Below are positions 1 through 9,691 of a stretch of 18,026 nt of DNA, in pieces. The position numbers were made by a program, and so were the translations under genes. This DNA comes from Smithella sp. ME-1 (GTDB taxonomy: Bacteria; Desulfobacterota; Syntrophia; Syntrophales; Smithellaceae): contig AWGX01000790.1 of assembly GCA_000495415.1 (NCBI GenBank), forward strand, positions 1 to 18,026. Direction: 5' to 3'. Below the pieces are notes generated by a model. The model searched no databases. It saw only the letters and a program-made list of their open reading frames with translations, and was not told the DNA's origin. How positions within the stretch are numbered: position 1 is the first letter of the stretch; each line of letters opens with the position of its first letter.

Positions 1-147
1 ATTGAAATTATAGAGGGAAAGAAAAGAGAATACAAAAACATGAAAATAAATTCATTGGAATTTTGCGCGGAAGTTAAAGAAGCTATTAACACACAAATTC
101 AGAAATGTGATACTTGTTTAGAGTATCTAAAATCAATTAATAAATAA
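1..147 (+). CDS. Partial hypothetical protein, C-terminal end
   Basis: The frame is open from the first base and ends with TAA at 145-147, giving 48 residues that end in LEYLKSINK. It contains a C-x2-C pair (KCDTC) and an alternating charged/hydrophobic pattern that looks helical. An internal ATG lies at 40-42 but has only a weak purine-rich stretch before it, so this is more likely the tail of a gene starting outside the window. The DNA is AT-rich compared with the genes to the right. I do not recognise a family. It could also be a chance open frame, since only 48 codons are visible. It is convergent with the cytidylate-kinase-like gene. Confidence 0.35.
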   Translation: MEIIEGKKREYKNMKINSLEFCAEVKEAINTQIQKCDTCLEYLKSINK

Positions 148-340
148 GGATAATGACATAATTATATCCTCATAATTAATCACAGGAGATTATTATATCG
201 ACAAAGGAAACTTTTAAAATAGCATCGAAAAATATTAATTGACAGACAAAATCAGTAAAGTATTACATAAAACCATCGCCCGGCTTTTCAAGAATTGTTC
301 TTTTAATTTAACTCTTTTATATTTCTCTGATTTTAATTTC
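148..340. other. AT-rich intergenic gap
   Basis: This is the space between two convergent reading frames. I see no convincing terminator hairpin for either gene. A plus-strand TTGACA (239-244) with TATTAC 16 bases later (261-266) resembles a promoter, but no gene follows it on that strand, so I do not call it. Confidence 0.5.
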
Positions 341-1237
341 TCATACCCTCAATTCTTCCTTTTTGCTCGGATGTTGAAATAACGGATCCTGTCTTTTCCT
401 TCTTTGATTGAAGGCCACAATAATTGATTCGGTTGCGGCCGCCAATGAGATTTTTTCTGTGTTAATGATTATATCGTAATCTTGAGGATTAGCGATATCG
501 GCATTGAAATATTTTCTTGCGAATGCCTTACGATTATTATCCCTTTTTAAAATATACTGTTCCGCTTCAGCCTTTGTATAGCCTCTGTCCTCCATAAAAT
601 ATTGAATTCTTAATTCCATAGGAGCAATGACCCTGACTCTGAACACCTTCTCCTTAGGCAAAACATAATTGGCTCCTCTACCGACAATTACGACATTGCC
701 AAAAATACCGATAGTTCCTATAACTCGAGTGAGATGATGTAAAAATTCTCCAGGCCATGGACGATTTTCTCCAAATAAAGAAGAAAGAAGAGTTTCCCGA
801 AAAGTGACTTCACGTTCATCAAGTGATTCTATCACCTTTCTACTCATTTTAGCACTATCCGCAACATGCTGAATAATTTGACCTCCTATAATATCAAGAT
901 TCAACGCCTTGGCCAATCTTCTGGCAATGTCACTTCCTCCTGCGCCCGCCTCTCTGGAAATTGTTAAAACAGGACCTCCCTTGAAATTCTCTACTTTTAA
1001 CCCTTGTCTCATGGCACGCTCAAACAGTTTACGCCACTTATCCACTTGGCGCTGAACCAGCCTATCCATGATTATTTTTTCATCTTCGTTTTCTTCTGAC
1101 GCGGTTGCCTTGATGGACAAGTCCCTAGTATAATCAGGACAATGACTACCAACAAAAGAGTCTTTATCCAATTTGAACCTCTTTTGACAGTCCCTCCGCC
1201 AGGCACATAGTCCACAAATGTGCATTTCTGCTGCCAT
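341..1237 (-). CDS. Cytidylate kinase-like protein with N-terminal four-Cys motif
   Basis: This 298-aa protein resembles the cytidylate-kinase-like P-loop family (AAA/CK-like, Pfam Cytidylate_kin2 type). The core has a degenerate P-loop (ISREAGAGGSDIARRLA, about residues 93-109), then FGNVVIVGRGANYVL and a basic lid-like stretch (ILKRDNNRKAFARKYF). Members are assumed to be nucleoside monophosphate kinase-like, but substrates are mostly unproven. The first about 40 residues form a separate Cys module: C8-x2-C11-x5-C17-x15-C33, followed by PDYTRD, suggesting a bound metal. I chose ATG 1237 because AAGGAAGGTGAT sits 4-5 bases upstream; the longer TTG start at 1264 has no good ribosome site. It follows the ATPase gamma gene by 41 bases on the same strand and may be cotranscribed. 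A functional link to the ATPase is not shown. Confidence 0.8.
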   Translation of the reverse strand: MAAEMHICGLCAWRRDCQKRFKLDKDSFVGSHCPDYTRDLSIKATASEENEDEKIIMDRLVQRQVDKWRKLFERAMRQGLKVENFKGGPVLTISREAGAGGSDIARRLAKALNLDIIGGQIIQHVADSAKMSRKVIESLDEREVTFRETLLSSLFGENRPWPGEFLHHLTRVIGTIGIFGNVVIVGRGANYVLPKEKVFRVRVIAPMELRIQYFMEDRGYTKAEAEQYILKRDNNRKAFARKYFNADIANPQDYDIIINTEKISLAAATESIIVAFNQRRKRQDPLFQHPSKKEELRV

Positions 1238-1278
1238 GATTATCACCTTCCTTTTTGTAGACAATAGATGTTCATTTC

Positions 1279-2157
1279 TTAACTCAACGCCTCAAAGCCG
1301 GCCACAATATCCAGCAGTTCTTCAGTAATCGTCATCTGACGCGTACGGTGAAACTGTACGTGAAGATCCTGCAACTGCTCTTCAATATTTTTTTCGGCAT
1401 TCTGCATGGAAGCCAGACGGCTGGCGTTTTCGCTAGCCAGTGATTCGGCAAATGCGCGGTAAAGCGAAACGAAAAGATATTCTCTGATCAGCGAGGAAAA
1501 AATCTTATCGCCGTCCATCCGGTAAATGGGCAGCGTTTTGGAATCCCATTTTTTGCTGGCGATTTCCGCAAGCCAGTCACGATTTACAGGCAGGAGCTGA
1601 ACCCTGTAAGGACGATAGTTGGAGCCGCCGATATAATCGTTGTAGAACAACATAAAATGATCAACGTTGTTATTAAAATGCCATTCTTCAATAATCATGA
1701 TGATTTCCTGAACCAGCGGCGTTATCCCCGCTGTGGAACCCGGCGTGATCAGCAATTCATCTATAGATTGTCCCGCGTCCTCCACATAATCCGCCACGCG
1801 CGCGCCCACCGCCAGAACTTTACGGTTTTCTTTTTTCACGCCGGCTTCTTTGATGTAATCCAGTGCGAAAACGGAAATCTGCTCGTTTAGTTGTCCGCAC
1901 AGACCCTGATCGGAACCGAATATTATCGCTCCCATGCGCTTCACCGCCACGTCTTTGCTTTGCATCATCGCAGCCATGCGTTCTTTAAGCACAATTTGCA
2001 ATCCCATCTCTACCGTCCGGTTGTAGTCTTCAAGAGACTCCACGGCCTTTTGATATTGCCGGATGCTTACGGCGGCCAGAGCTTTCATCGTTTTGACCAC
2101 CGACAAAAGATCACCAGCGCTTTTAATTCTTCTTTTCAGGGACTCAGTTGTTTGCAT
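1279..2157 (-). CDS. atpG: N-ATPase gamma subunit (rotor shaft)
   Basis: A 292-aa gamma subunit, the central stalk that turns inside the alpha3beta3 head and connects it to the c-ring. Family marks are the N-terminal helix ([20 protein letters not shown]), [14 protein letters not shown] in the Rossmann-like middle and the conserved C-terminal helix ([19 protein letters not shown]). Both coiled-coil helices are present. The frame stays open upstream to 2316, but that stretch is a shadow of alpha. The true start is ATG 2157, preceded by GAGGAAACAA, which makes a 14-base overlap with the end of atpA and implies translational coupling. It is the last gene of the atpDCQRBEFAG-type operon. Confidence 0.93.
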   Translation of the reverse strand: MQTTESLKRRIKSAGDLLSVVKTMKALAAVSIRQYQKAVESLEDYNRTVEMGLQIVLKERMAAMMQSKDVAVKRMGAIIFGSDQGLCGQLNEQISVFALDYIKEAGVKKENRKVLAVGARVADYVEDAGQSIDELLITPGSTAGITPLVQEIIMIIEEWHFNNNVDHFMLFYNDYIGGSNYRPYRVQLLPVNRDWLAEIASKKWDSKTLPIYRMDGDKIFSSLIREYLFVSLYRAFAESLASENASRLASMQNAEKNIEEQLQDLHVQFHRTRQMTITEELLDIVAGFEALS

Positions 2158-3712
2158 TTGTTTCCTCGATTTCTTCAAACGGTGCAACGGCCGGTTTGAT
2201 TTTATCCATAATGTGATCGCGATCAGACATTTCCAGCTTTTTACCCGCTTCGATGCGCCCGCACATCTCCGGCATCTGCTGGGTAACTGCTTCCAGCAGG
2301 CGCGCTTCCACTTCACGGATTTTTTCCGTTGGTACCTTATCCAGTGCCCCGCCCGTCACGGAAAGCAGGGACGTTATTTGTTCAGAAGCGCGCAAAGGCA
2401 TGTACTGCCCCTGTTTGAGAATTTCGCGCACGCGCCATCCACGCTCCAGCGTCCGCCTGGTGCTCTCATCAAGTCTTGTGCCAAAACGAGAAAAGGATTC
2501 TAGTTCTTCAAATTGTGAATATGACAAGCGCAAATCTCCCGCCACGGAACGGTATGCGGGCAATTGCGTTTTGCCGCCCACGCGTGAAACGGATTTGCCG
2601 ACATCCACCGCAGGCAGAATGCCTTTGTTAAACAGCACCGGTGAAAGATAAATCTGCCCGTCCGTTATAGAAATAAGGTTGGTCGGAATATAGGATGACA
2701 TATCCTGCGCTTCCGTTTCCACAATAGGCAGAGATGTGAGAGACCCGCCGCCCAGCTCGGGACGCAGATGCGTGGAACGCTCCAGAAGCCGCGAATGAAT
2801 ATAAAATATATCGCCGGGGAAAGCTTCGCGCCCGGGCGGCCGCCTCAAGAGCAAAGACACTTCCCGGTAAGCGCGGGCGTGCGAGGTTAAATCGTCATAA
2901 ACGATCAGCACGTCTTTGCCCTGTTCCGTGAAATATTCTCCCATGCTCGTGGCAGCGTAAGGAGCGATAAATTGCAAACCCGGAGTATCTTCGCCCGTAG
3001 CTACTAAGACGATACATGATTTCATTACGTCGTGATCGCGTAGCTCGGCGATGACTTTGGCTACATCGGCACTTTTTTTGCCGATGGCGCAGTAAATGGA
3101 AATGATCCCCGTTTCTTTCTGATTAATGATCGTATCAACGGCAATGGCTGTTTTACCGGTTTGCCTGTCTCCCAGAATCAATTCGCGTTGGCCGCGTCCT
3201 ATTGGAATCAATGCATCAATCACCTTCAGACCAGTCTGCAGAGGCACGGTCACCGGTGAACGATCCATAACAGCCGGCGCCGGTCTTTCCACCGGAAGAC
3301 GCATAACTGTATTGATCTCACCCAGACCGTCGAGCGGACGCCCGAGGGGATCGACCACTCTTCCCAGCAGGTTGTCTCCCACCGGCACATCCAATACCCG
3401 TTTGGTGCGTAGCACTTCCGTACCCACCTGCAGGTTTTCACTGGGGTCAAGAAGAATCACGCCTATTTCTTTTATGTCGATATTAAAAACCAAACCCATG
3501 AAATTTCCTGAAAAACGAACCAGTTCCTCAGCGCGGACATTCGGCAGGCCGCTGACTCTGGCAATATCGCGTCCGACAAACTGTACTGTACCGACCTCGT
3601 ATTCCCGCAATTCCGGATTTTGTTCGTCCAGAACCTTTTCCATAGTATCAAACGTATCATCCAGAAAAGTTTTTAATTCCTTACTTTCCAATGGGCTAGA
3701 CTCTTGATTCAT
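2144..3712 (-). CDS. atpA: N-ATPase alpha subunit
   Basis: A 522-aa alpha subunit of the F1-type catalytic head, binding non-exchanged nucleotide and supplying the arginine finger to beta. It shows the Walker A loop GDRQTGKT (181-188), [30 protein letters not shown] in the Walker B region, [10 protein letters not shown], and [10 protein letters not shown], where the arginine finger lies. Length is near the family norm. The start ATG is preceded by AGGAGGCGAAGA. Unlike the tight spacing elsewhere in the operon, 182 bases separate it from atpF, and these hold repeat and hairpin elements that may alter local mRNA stability or alpha translation. The bases near the end overlap atpG by 14. Confidence 0.96.
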   Translation of the reverse strand: MNQESSPLESKELKTFLDDTFDTMEKVLDEQNPELREYEVGTVQFVGRDIARVSGLPNVRAEELVRFSGNFMGLVFNIDIKEIGVILLDPSENLQVGTEVLRTKRVLDVPVGDNLLGRVVDPLGRPLDGLGEINTVMRLPVERPAPAVMDRSPVTVPLQTGLKVIDALIPIGRGQRELILGDRQTGKTAIAVDTIINQKETGIISIYCAIGKKSADVAKVIAELRDHDVMKSCIVLVATGEDTPGLQFIAPYAATSMGEYFTEQGKDVLIVYDDLTSHARAYREVSLLLRRPPGREAFPGDIFYIHSRLLERSTHLRPELGGGSLTSLPIVETEAQDMSSYIPTNLISITDGQIYLSPVLFNKGILPAVDVGKSVSRVGGKTQLPAYRSVAGDLRLSYSQFEELESFSRFGTRLDESTRRTLERGWRVREILKQGQYMPLRASEQITSLLSVTGGALDKVPTEKIREVEARLLEAVTQQMPEMCGRIEAGKKLEMSDRDHIMDKIKPAVAPFEEIEETNANN

Positions 3713-3894
3713 TCTTCGCCTCCTGACCTCTTTCCATTTTTATCTCTGCCACTCTTCTCTCGATCTATTTAAGATTGCCACCCCGATTTCATCGAGGGCC
3801 GGCGGCTCCTAAGAGTCGCCTCGCAATGACAGTAAATTTTTCTCTTCACCATTCACTCTTCACGTCTTACTTTTCACCATTCACTCTTCACGTT
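3713..3894. repeat. Repeat-bearing spacer between atpF and atpA
   Basis: This spacer holds a REP-like block (3771-3831) and a tandem direct repeat (3845-3893). The REP-like block reads on the minus strand from TGTCATTGCGAGG to GGTGGCAATCTT. It encloses two imperfect hairpins at 3781-3798 (CCCCGATTTCATCGAGGG) and 3801-3820 (GGCGGCTCCTAAGAGTCGCC). The direct repeat is 21 bases, TTCACCATTCACTCTTCACGT, in two perfect copies 28 bases apart; the second copy ends next to the atpF stop. No gene is seen. The alpha ribosome site lies at its left end. Confidence 0.7.
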
Positions 3895-4665
3895 TTAAGC
3901 CGCATGCGCCTCTTTCTGGAGTGTCTCCGTCATATCCTCCACTAGCGTCTCTAGATATTCGTTGAGACTCCAGGCGATTTTATGACCATTGACGCGCAAC
4001 TCAATACCCGAAACGATCTCCGGCTGTGTCGTATATCTAAGAGTAAAACCGTTAGTTATCTGCCTTTTCAGAACATCTTCGATTTGCGCTTTCCTTTGTT
4101 CGGAAATTCCAAAAGCGCTCTGGATAGTCACCTGATTGCCGCCTCCTCTGATGGCGTTGCGTATCTGAACGCTTTTTTCCTCATCCATAGTTTTTACACG
4201 GCGGATAAATTCGTCCACAATCCTTTCCTCCAGATCGGCGTCCGCCAAATCACTCAATGCCTTACGTGCCACGGCGAATAATTGCTTGGCCGCCCGCTGG
4301 CGCAAGTCGCAGAAGAACGCGTCCTGCTCGCGCACCAGCATATCCTGCCAACGCGCCTTTACCTGATCAACTTCCACGCGGACTTGTTCCATCAGCTCCT
4401 TACGCTTGGCGTCTGCGGCCATCGCAGCCTCATTAAGCAGCCGCTCTTTTGTTTCGTTGAGTATCTGGTTGCGCTTTTCATAGAGTTGGGCTGCTTCGGT
4501 TGCCTTGACTTTCATATCTTCGGCGTCGGCGAACCGACCGACAATCTTCGCTTCTCTATCATCCATCGCTTTAATGATCCTGCCGTAAAGAAAACGTTTC
4601 AGCAGATAGACAAGCAAAAGAAAGTTGAAGATCTGGCAAAATAAAACGAACCAGTCGATATGCAT
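3895..4665 (-). CDS. atpF: N-ATPase b subunit with delta-like C-terminus
   Basis: A 256-aa stator subunit, much longer than a normal b subunit of about 160 aa. A single membrane helix (about residues 5-25, FVLFCQIFNFLLLVYLLKRFLY) is followed by a long charged coiled coil (about 35-150). The last about 80 residues contain PEIVSGIELRVNGHKIAWSLNEYLE, which resembles the C-terminal signature of subunit delta (OSCP). As the operon has no atpH, this protein probably replaces b and delta together, as described for N-ATPases. ATG 4665 follows AGGGGGATAAACC and lies 3 bases after the atpE stop, so translation is likely coupled. Confidence 0.92.
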   Translation of the reverse strand: MHIDWFVLFCQIFNFLLLVYLLKRFLYGRIIKAMDDREAKIVGRFADAEDMKVKATEAAQLYEKRNQILNETKERLLNEAAMAADAKRKELMEQVRVEVDQVKARWQDMLVREQDAFFCDLRQRAAKQLFAVARKALSDLADADLEERIVDEFIRRVKTMDEEKSVQIRNAIRGGGNQVTIQSAFGISEQRKAQIEDVLKRQITNGFTLRYTTQPEIVSGIELRVNGHKIAWSLNEYLETLVEDMTETLQKEAHAA

Positions 4666-4668
4666 GGT

Positions 4669-4944
4669 TTATCCCCCTGCTTTTACAAAGTGACCCCAAA
4701 AAGGATTCGCAAAGATCACAATCATCGAAATAACGAAACAGTAAATAGCAATGGATTCGATCATAGCGAGACCTACGAATAAGGTTCTGGTTAAAGAGTT
4801 ACGCTCATCGGGTTGCTGAGCGATAGCAGCAAGTGCCTGCTGTATTGCCCGTCCCATACCTAAAGCCGGCCCAACCGAACCAATGGCCATTGTTAAACCA
4901 GCAGCAAATATTGAAGCCATCGCGACGATGCTTACACTATCCAT
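4669..4944 (-). CDS. atpE: N-ATPase c subunit (rotor ring)
   Basis: A 91-aa two-helix hairpin forming the ion-carrying rotor ring. Helix 1 is about residues 4-41, the polar loop is AQQPDERN (Gln replaces the usual Arg of RQP), and helix 2 is about 50-80. The essential carboxylate is E63 in IESIAIY. Aligned without gaps to the Ilyobacter tartaricus Na+ ring, E65=E63, S66=S64 and Y70=Y68 are kept, but Q32=M30 and T67=I65 are changed. The frame is open to TTG 4965, but AAAGGAGGAG lies inside that extension, five bases before ATG 4944, so I use 4944. The strong ribosome site fits the high copy number needed for a ring. Confidence 0.94.
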   Translation of the reverse strand: MDSVSIVAMASIFAAGLTMAIGSVGPALGMGRAIQQALAAIAQQPDERNSLTRTLFVGLAMIESIAIYCFVISMIVIFANPFWGHFVKAGG

Positions 4945-4970
4945 AAAAACTCCTCCTTTAATCAAATTTG

Positions 4971-5702
4971 TTAGGCTGCAGAGCCTTCTTTTTTTACATC
5001 TATATGAACATGGTGTTCTTCTTCTGCGCTCACGGCCGACGCGATATAGACCATGGAAAGAATCGCGAAGATGTAAGCCTGAATAACGCCGATTAAGAGT
5101 CCCAGCGCCTGCATAATAACAGGGAAAAGCAAAGGCGTAACAGAAAGAAGTATGCCGATAACCTTTTCATGACTCATGATATTGCCGAAAAGACGAACCG
5201 TCAGTGCGAGCGTTCTGGCTAATTCTCCCATCACATGAAATGGGAAAAAGATAAAATTCGGCTGAAAATATTCCTTCAGATAATGAAAAAGACCGTTGTA
5301 GGAAATGCCGTAATAAGGAACTGCAATAAATACGCACAGCGCCAGAGAAGCGGTTGTAGTAATGGAAGACGTCGGCGCAATAAATCCCGGCACGATAACC
5401 AGCACGTTGGAAGTGCAAATGAACAAAAAGAGCGTTCCTATCAGAGGAATATATTTGTCCGCGCCTTTTTTCGTCATCTCGGATATTTCACCACGGACAA
5501 CAGAGATAACTACTTCCAGAAAATGCTGCCATCTGGACACATTCATTTCCGAAGAAAGGTTGCGAGTAACGAGCCAGGAAACAAATACCAGAATGGCCAT
5601 CACCAGCCAGGTATACAGAATCGTCACATTGATAATGATAAATCCCCAGCTCCAGATAATTACCTGATCGGGACTGATTTGATTAAGTGATACAATTTCC
5701 AT
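4971..5702 (-). CDS. atpB: N-ATPase a subunit (stator ion channel)
   Basis: A 243-aa membrane protein with about five to six helices that provides the two half-channels beside the c-ring. The essential arginine is R170 in LTVRLFGN (168-174), and the following helix has IQAYIFAILSMVYI with Q208, the equivalent of E. coli Q252. TSNVLVIVPG (97-106) is the usual motif of the central helices. The short C-terminal tail is His- and acid-rich (EEEHHVHIDVKKE). The start ATG follows AGGAAAAGGATTCTAT. The gene lies 26 bases from both neighbours, atpR and atpE. Confidence 0.95.
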   Translation of the reverse strand: MEIVSLNQISPDQVIIWSWGFIIINVTILYTWLVMAILVFVSWLVTRNLSSEMNVSRWQHFLEVVISVVRGEISEMTKKGADKYIPLIGTLFLFICTSNVLVIVPGFIAPTSSITTTASLALCVFIAVPYYGISYNGLFHYLKEYFQPNFIFFPFHVMGELARTLALTVRLFGNIMSHEKVIGILLSVTPLLFPVIMQALGLLIGVIQAYIFAILSMVYIASAVSAEEEHHVHIDVKKEGSAA

Positions 5703-5728
5703 ATAGAATCCTTTTCCTGTGCTCCTGA

Positions 5729-6061
5729 TTATCTGCCCAGGTTTATGCAGCGAACTTCTTCAACCATCTTTTGCGGTCCCAAAAGGTGCGTGAGAATTTT
5801 TCTAATGATAATAAAACCGAGCATGGCTGCGACCAGCCTCTCCCAATGCTCCCCGCCCATGATCGAATAAAATCCCACCATCACCACAGCCATGCGCAGA
5901 ACAAAACTGACCAGCATCAGGCGCGCGGGACTGTGAGCTGCCGGCAGGCGCTGCAGCGTATGCCACAACGCAATGAAATAAAAAGCTCCCAGAGCCAGAC
6001 CAGCAGCAAAAGCAACGATCAGAGCAACTAATAAAGTCGCATTAAGAATGTGGTTCATCAT
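5729..6061 (-). CDS. atpR: N-ATPase accessory membrane protein AtpR
   Basis: A protein of about 110 aa with three predicted membrane helices (about residues 8-31, 43-62, 72-89). It corresponds in position and size to AtpR, a subunit specific to N-ATPase operons; its role is unproven but suggested to lie in assembly or ion handling at the c-ring. An arginine sits within the second helix (VSFVLRMAVVMVGFY). The frame starts at ATG 6067, but GAGG is only 3 bases before that codon; ATG 6061 (spacing 9) or 6058 is more likely. The start overlaps the end of atpQ by about 20 bases. Confidence 0.83.
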   Translation of the reverse strand: MMNHILNATLLVALIVAFAAGLALGAFYFIALWHTLQRLPAAHSPARLMLVSFVLRMAVVMVGFYSIMGGEHWERLVAAMLGFIIIRKILTHLLGPQKMVEEVRCINLGR

Positions 6062-6395
6062 CTTCATCTTCCTCGATAATTCTGCTGCGAACTTTTCTCA
6101 CCCAATAAGCGGCGTTCATACAACCCACAAGAACACCCGCAATTAAAAACATTAGAGCCCACGAATACTGGCTGGGCCAGGTGCGGTCAATCCATAAGCC
6201 GAAAGCGATTCCCACCAGCGTTGGAATTGCCACCGCCCAGCCGACAATTCCGAACATGCCCAGACCGAACCAGACGGTTTCGTCTTTATGCCGAAGTCCT
6301 TTCATCCGCAGAGCTTCTTTTTTAGCAACCTGCTCGGTGAAATGATCCGCCATTTTCCGGCGGCGCGTGCTAGGTGTCCGTCTGATTTCAACCAT
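6042..6395 (-). CDS. atpQ: N-ATPase accessory protein AtpQ (AtpI-like)
   Basis: A 117-aa protein with a basic N-terminus (residues 1-35) and two membrane helices (about 44-68 and 80-98), ending in an acidic tail (EEDEDDE). Helix 1 contains GWAVAIPTLVGIAFGLWIDR, which resembles the AtpI/ATPase gene 1 family. In N-ATPase operons this place is taken by AtpQ. AtpI proteins help assemble the c-ring, and the same role can be inferred here. I chose ATG 6395 because AGAGG lies 7 bases upstream; the frame also allows TTG at 6401. It overlaps atpR and follows the heptamer inverted-repeat spacer. Confidence 0.85.
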   Translation of the reverse strand: MVEIRRTPSTRRRKMADHFTEQVAKKEALRMKGLRHKDETVWFGLGMFGIVGWAVAIPTLVGIAFGLWIDRTWPSQYSWALMFLIAGVLVGCMNAAYWVRKVRSRIIEEDEDDEPHS

Positions 6396-6411
6396 TTTCA
6401 AACCTCTAAAA

Positions 6412-6490
6412 GTTCAACGTTCAAGGTTCTATGTTCTACGTTGTATTTGTACTGTTCTTAACTTTGAACTTTGAACATAGAACGTAGAAC
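6412..6490. repeat. Inverted repeat built from GAACNTN heptamers
   Basis: Two 31-base arms (6412-6442 and 6460-6490) face each other across a 17-base loop. Each arm is itself a run of four and a half heptamers of the form GAACNTN (for example GAACGTA, GAACATA, GAACCTT). The arms match at about 24 of 31 positions as an inverted repeat. It fills the spacer between atpC and atpQ within the operon and could fold as a long hairpin in mRNA. Confidence 0.75.
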
Positions 6491-6495
6491 GGTTC

Positions 6496-8269
<1,774 letters not shown>

Positions 8270-8294
8270 TTATCTGATTTATGCTGCAAAATTA

Positions 8295-9122
8295 TCAATA
8301 CAGTTCTTCCACTTTTTTAATACCTTCCATAAGCCAGCCTATTACTCCGCCGATTACAACAAACATAACCGCTCGTACAACATCGCCTGAGATGGGCATT
8401 CGCGTCAGGAAGAGCAGATGACTGGTTAAAAGCAGAACACCAAGAAAAATGGCTGCAAAGATGCCTTTTTTACCCCACCATATCGAGGCTAAAATAACTG
8501 GAATATAGAAGAGATGAGTGAAAAGCCCTTCTGTTTTAAGGATCGCATGATTGTAATAGATTAGGATACCGGCTGCGATTAGAAGAATTATCATCAGGCC
8601 TGTTTTAAAAAGTTTCCCTATACCGGCAATTTGTCCCTTCATCATCAGTGTTTTGATAGCACCAAGCCTTCTCTCCACGCTACCAACGATTAACGCCTGA
8701 TATTTTTCTATAACCTGGTAAGATACATAATCGAACATCAATATCGTTCTGTTCAGACTTTCCACAGCTTGCTGTATTTCCACAGCGGTAAAAAACGTTC
8801 CCTGAAATTCCGCGTAAAGCCAGAGATTCCGTCTCATAAGCATTAGCGCATAGGTAGCCTCCTGCAGGGGTATCTTTTTCCTGTAGAAATCCTCGGCATA
8901 TTTCCAGGAAAATGTCTTGGCCTCTTCATAGGGGTTTTCTGCCAATGACATTCGGCGAAACAGCTTGTAAAAATTGGTCCCCTGTTCGATTACCATTTCT
9001 TTCGGCAGAGAGTGATATGATGGCGTTCTGTTATGTTTCATAACATTCTCGGCCCATTGTTTGGCAATATTCTCAGCCTTGCTTTCTATAAGATCAATAA
9101 GTTTTGCGGCATAAGCTTGCAT
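8295..9122 (-). CDS. RsbRD_N-like domain protein with four-helix membrane domain
   Basis: A 275-aa protein in two parts. Residues 1-150 are all-helical and resemble the RsbRD N-terminal (RsbT co-antagonist, globin-like sensor) family: AENIAKQWAENV, LQEATYALMLMRRNLWLYAEF, ESLNRTILMFDYVSYQV. Residues 170-270 form four membrane helices (for example GLMIILLIAAGILIYY, LFYIPVILASIWWGKKG, AAIFLGVLLLTSHLLFL, AVMFVVIGGVIGWLM), like the membrane sensor modules in front of histidine kinases. No kinase, STAS, cyclase or other output domain follows. It is a paralogue of the next gene upstream. GAGG is 9 bases before the ATG. Its place directly before atpD suggests a link to the pump, but its function is not established. 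Confidence 0.75.
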   Translation of the reverse strand: MQAYAAKLIDLIESKAENIAKQWAENVMKHNRTPSYHSLPKEMVIEQGTNFYKLFRRMSLAENPYEEAKTFSWKYAEDFYRKKIPLQEATYALMLMRRNLWLYAEFQGTFFTAVEIQQAVESLNRTILMFDYVSYQVIEKYQALIVGSVERRLGAIKTLMMKGQIAGIGKLFKTGLMIILLIAAGILIYYNHAILKTEGLFTHLFYIPVILASIWWGKKGIFAAIFLGVLLLTSHLLFLTRMPISGDVVRAVMFVVIGGVIGWLMEGIKKVEELY

Positions 9123-9190
9123 TTTTTCATTCCTCTTTTCATAAAGCTGTTATGTTAAAAAGTTGCTTTGCTTGCATTCATCCCGCCAAA

Positions 9191-9661
9191 TTACTGTGTA
9201 TTTCTTTTTGTCAATCCCTCCAGTTTCATCATCTCCCAGAATTTCCGGGTAACAACATACATTATGTAATCAAACATAAGAATTGTCCGACTTAGGCTTT
9301 CTACTGACTGCCGATGCTCAACCTCGACATTAAACAACGACTGAAATTCAGCATATAACCACATATGTCTTCTCATAAGAATAAGAGCGTACAAAGATTC
9401 GTGAAGCGGTATTCCTTCTTTGTATCTTTCCTCCGCATAATTTTCGAAAATTTCTTTCGCCTGCTCATATGGTGACTCATTAAAAAACATCATCAGAAAA
9501 TTATTGTAAAATTCTTTAGCATGACGAATAATCTTTTCCTCCGGCGCTTCATGATAGCTGAAGGTTTTCGCGTTCGTTTTTACGTCCTTCGCCCATTGTC
9601 GGGCAATTGCATCAGCGTTTTTCTGGGTTAAATCGACAAGTTTCGCGGTAAAAGCTTTCAT
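9191..9661 (-). CDS. Stand-alone RsbRD_N-like sensor domain protein
   Basis: A 156-aa soluble, all-helical protein that matches the N-terminal 150 residues of the following gene: both have KLxDL, IAxQWAxxV, a YHxxP motif, FYxxF, the block PLxExxYALxLMRRxxWLYAEFQ, and SVESLxRTILMFDY or close forms. I assign it to the RsbRD_N-like family by this pattern; in sigma-B stressosomes and in many kinases this fold is a sensor input. Here it stands alone. The ATG follows TGGAG with 5 bases spacing and lies about 20 bases after the predicted start of the sigma-54 promoter at 9692-9707, making it the first gene of the presumed long transcript. The 68 bases before the next gene hold nothing notable. Confidence 0.75.
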   Translation of the reverse strand: MKAFTAKLVDLTQKNADAIARQWAKDVKTNAKTFSYHEAPEEKIIRHAKEFYNNFLMMFFNESPYEQAKEIFENYAEERYKEGIPLHESLYALILMRRHMWLYAEFQSLFNVEVEHRQSVESLSRTILMFDYIMYVVTRKFWEMMKLEGLTKRNTQ

Positions 9662-9691
9662 GAAGGCTCCATCACTTGATTAATAGGAAAA

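Noticed and set aside
181..242. Small plus-strand frame after AGGAG at 184, reading ISTKETFKIASKNIN
   Set aside because: Would need an ATA or ATT start and is only about 16 codons.
239..266. Plus-strand TTGACA-N16-TATTAC
   Set aside because: No gene follows on the plus strand and the region is AT-rich, so a chance match is likely.
3126..3707. 193-codon plus-strand frame and other long frames opposite the ATPase genes
   Set aside because: They are antisense to clearly conserved ATPase subunits and show low-complexity Arg/Ser-rich translation typical of shadow frames.
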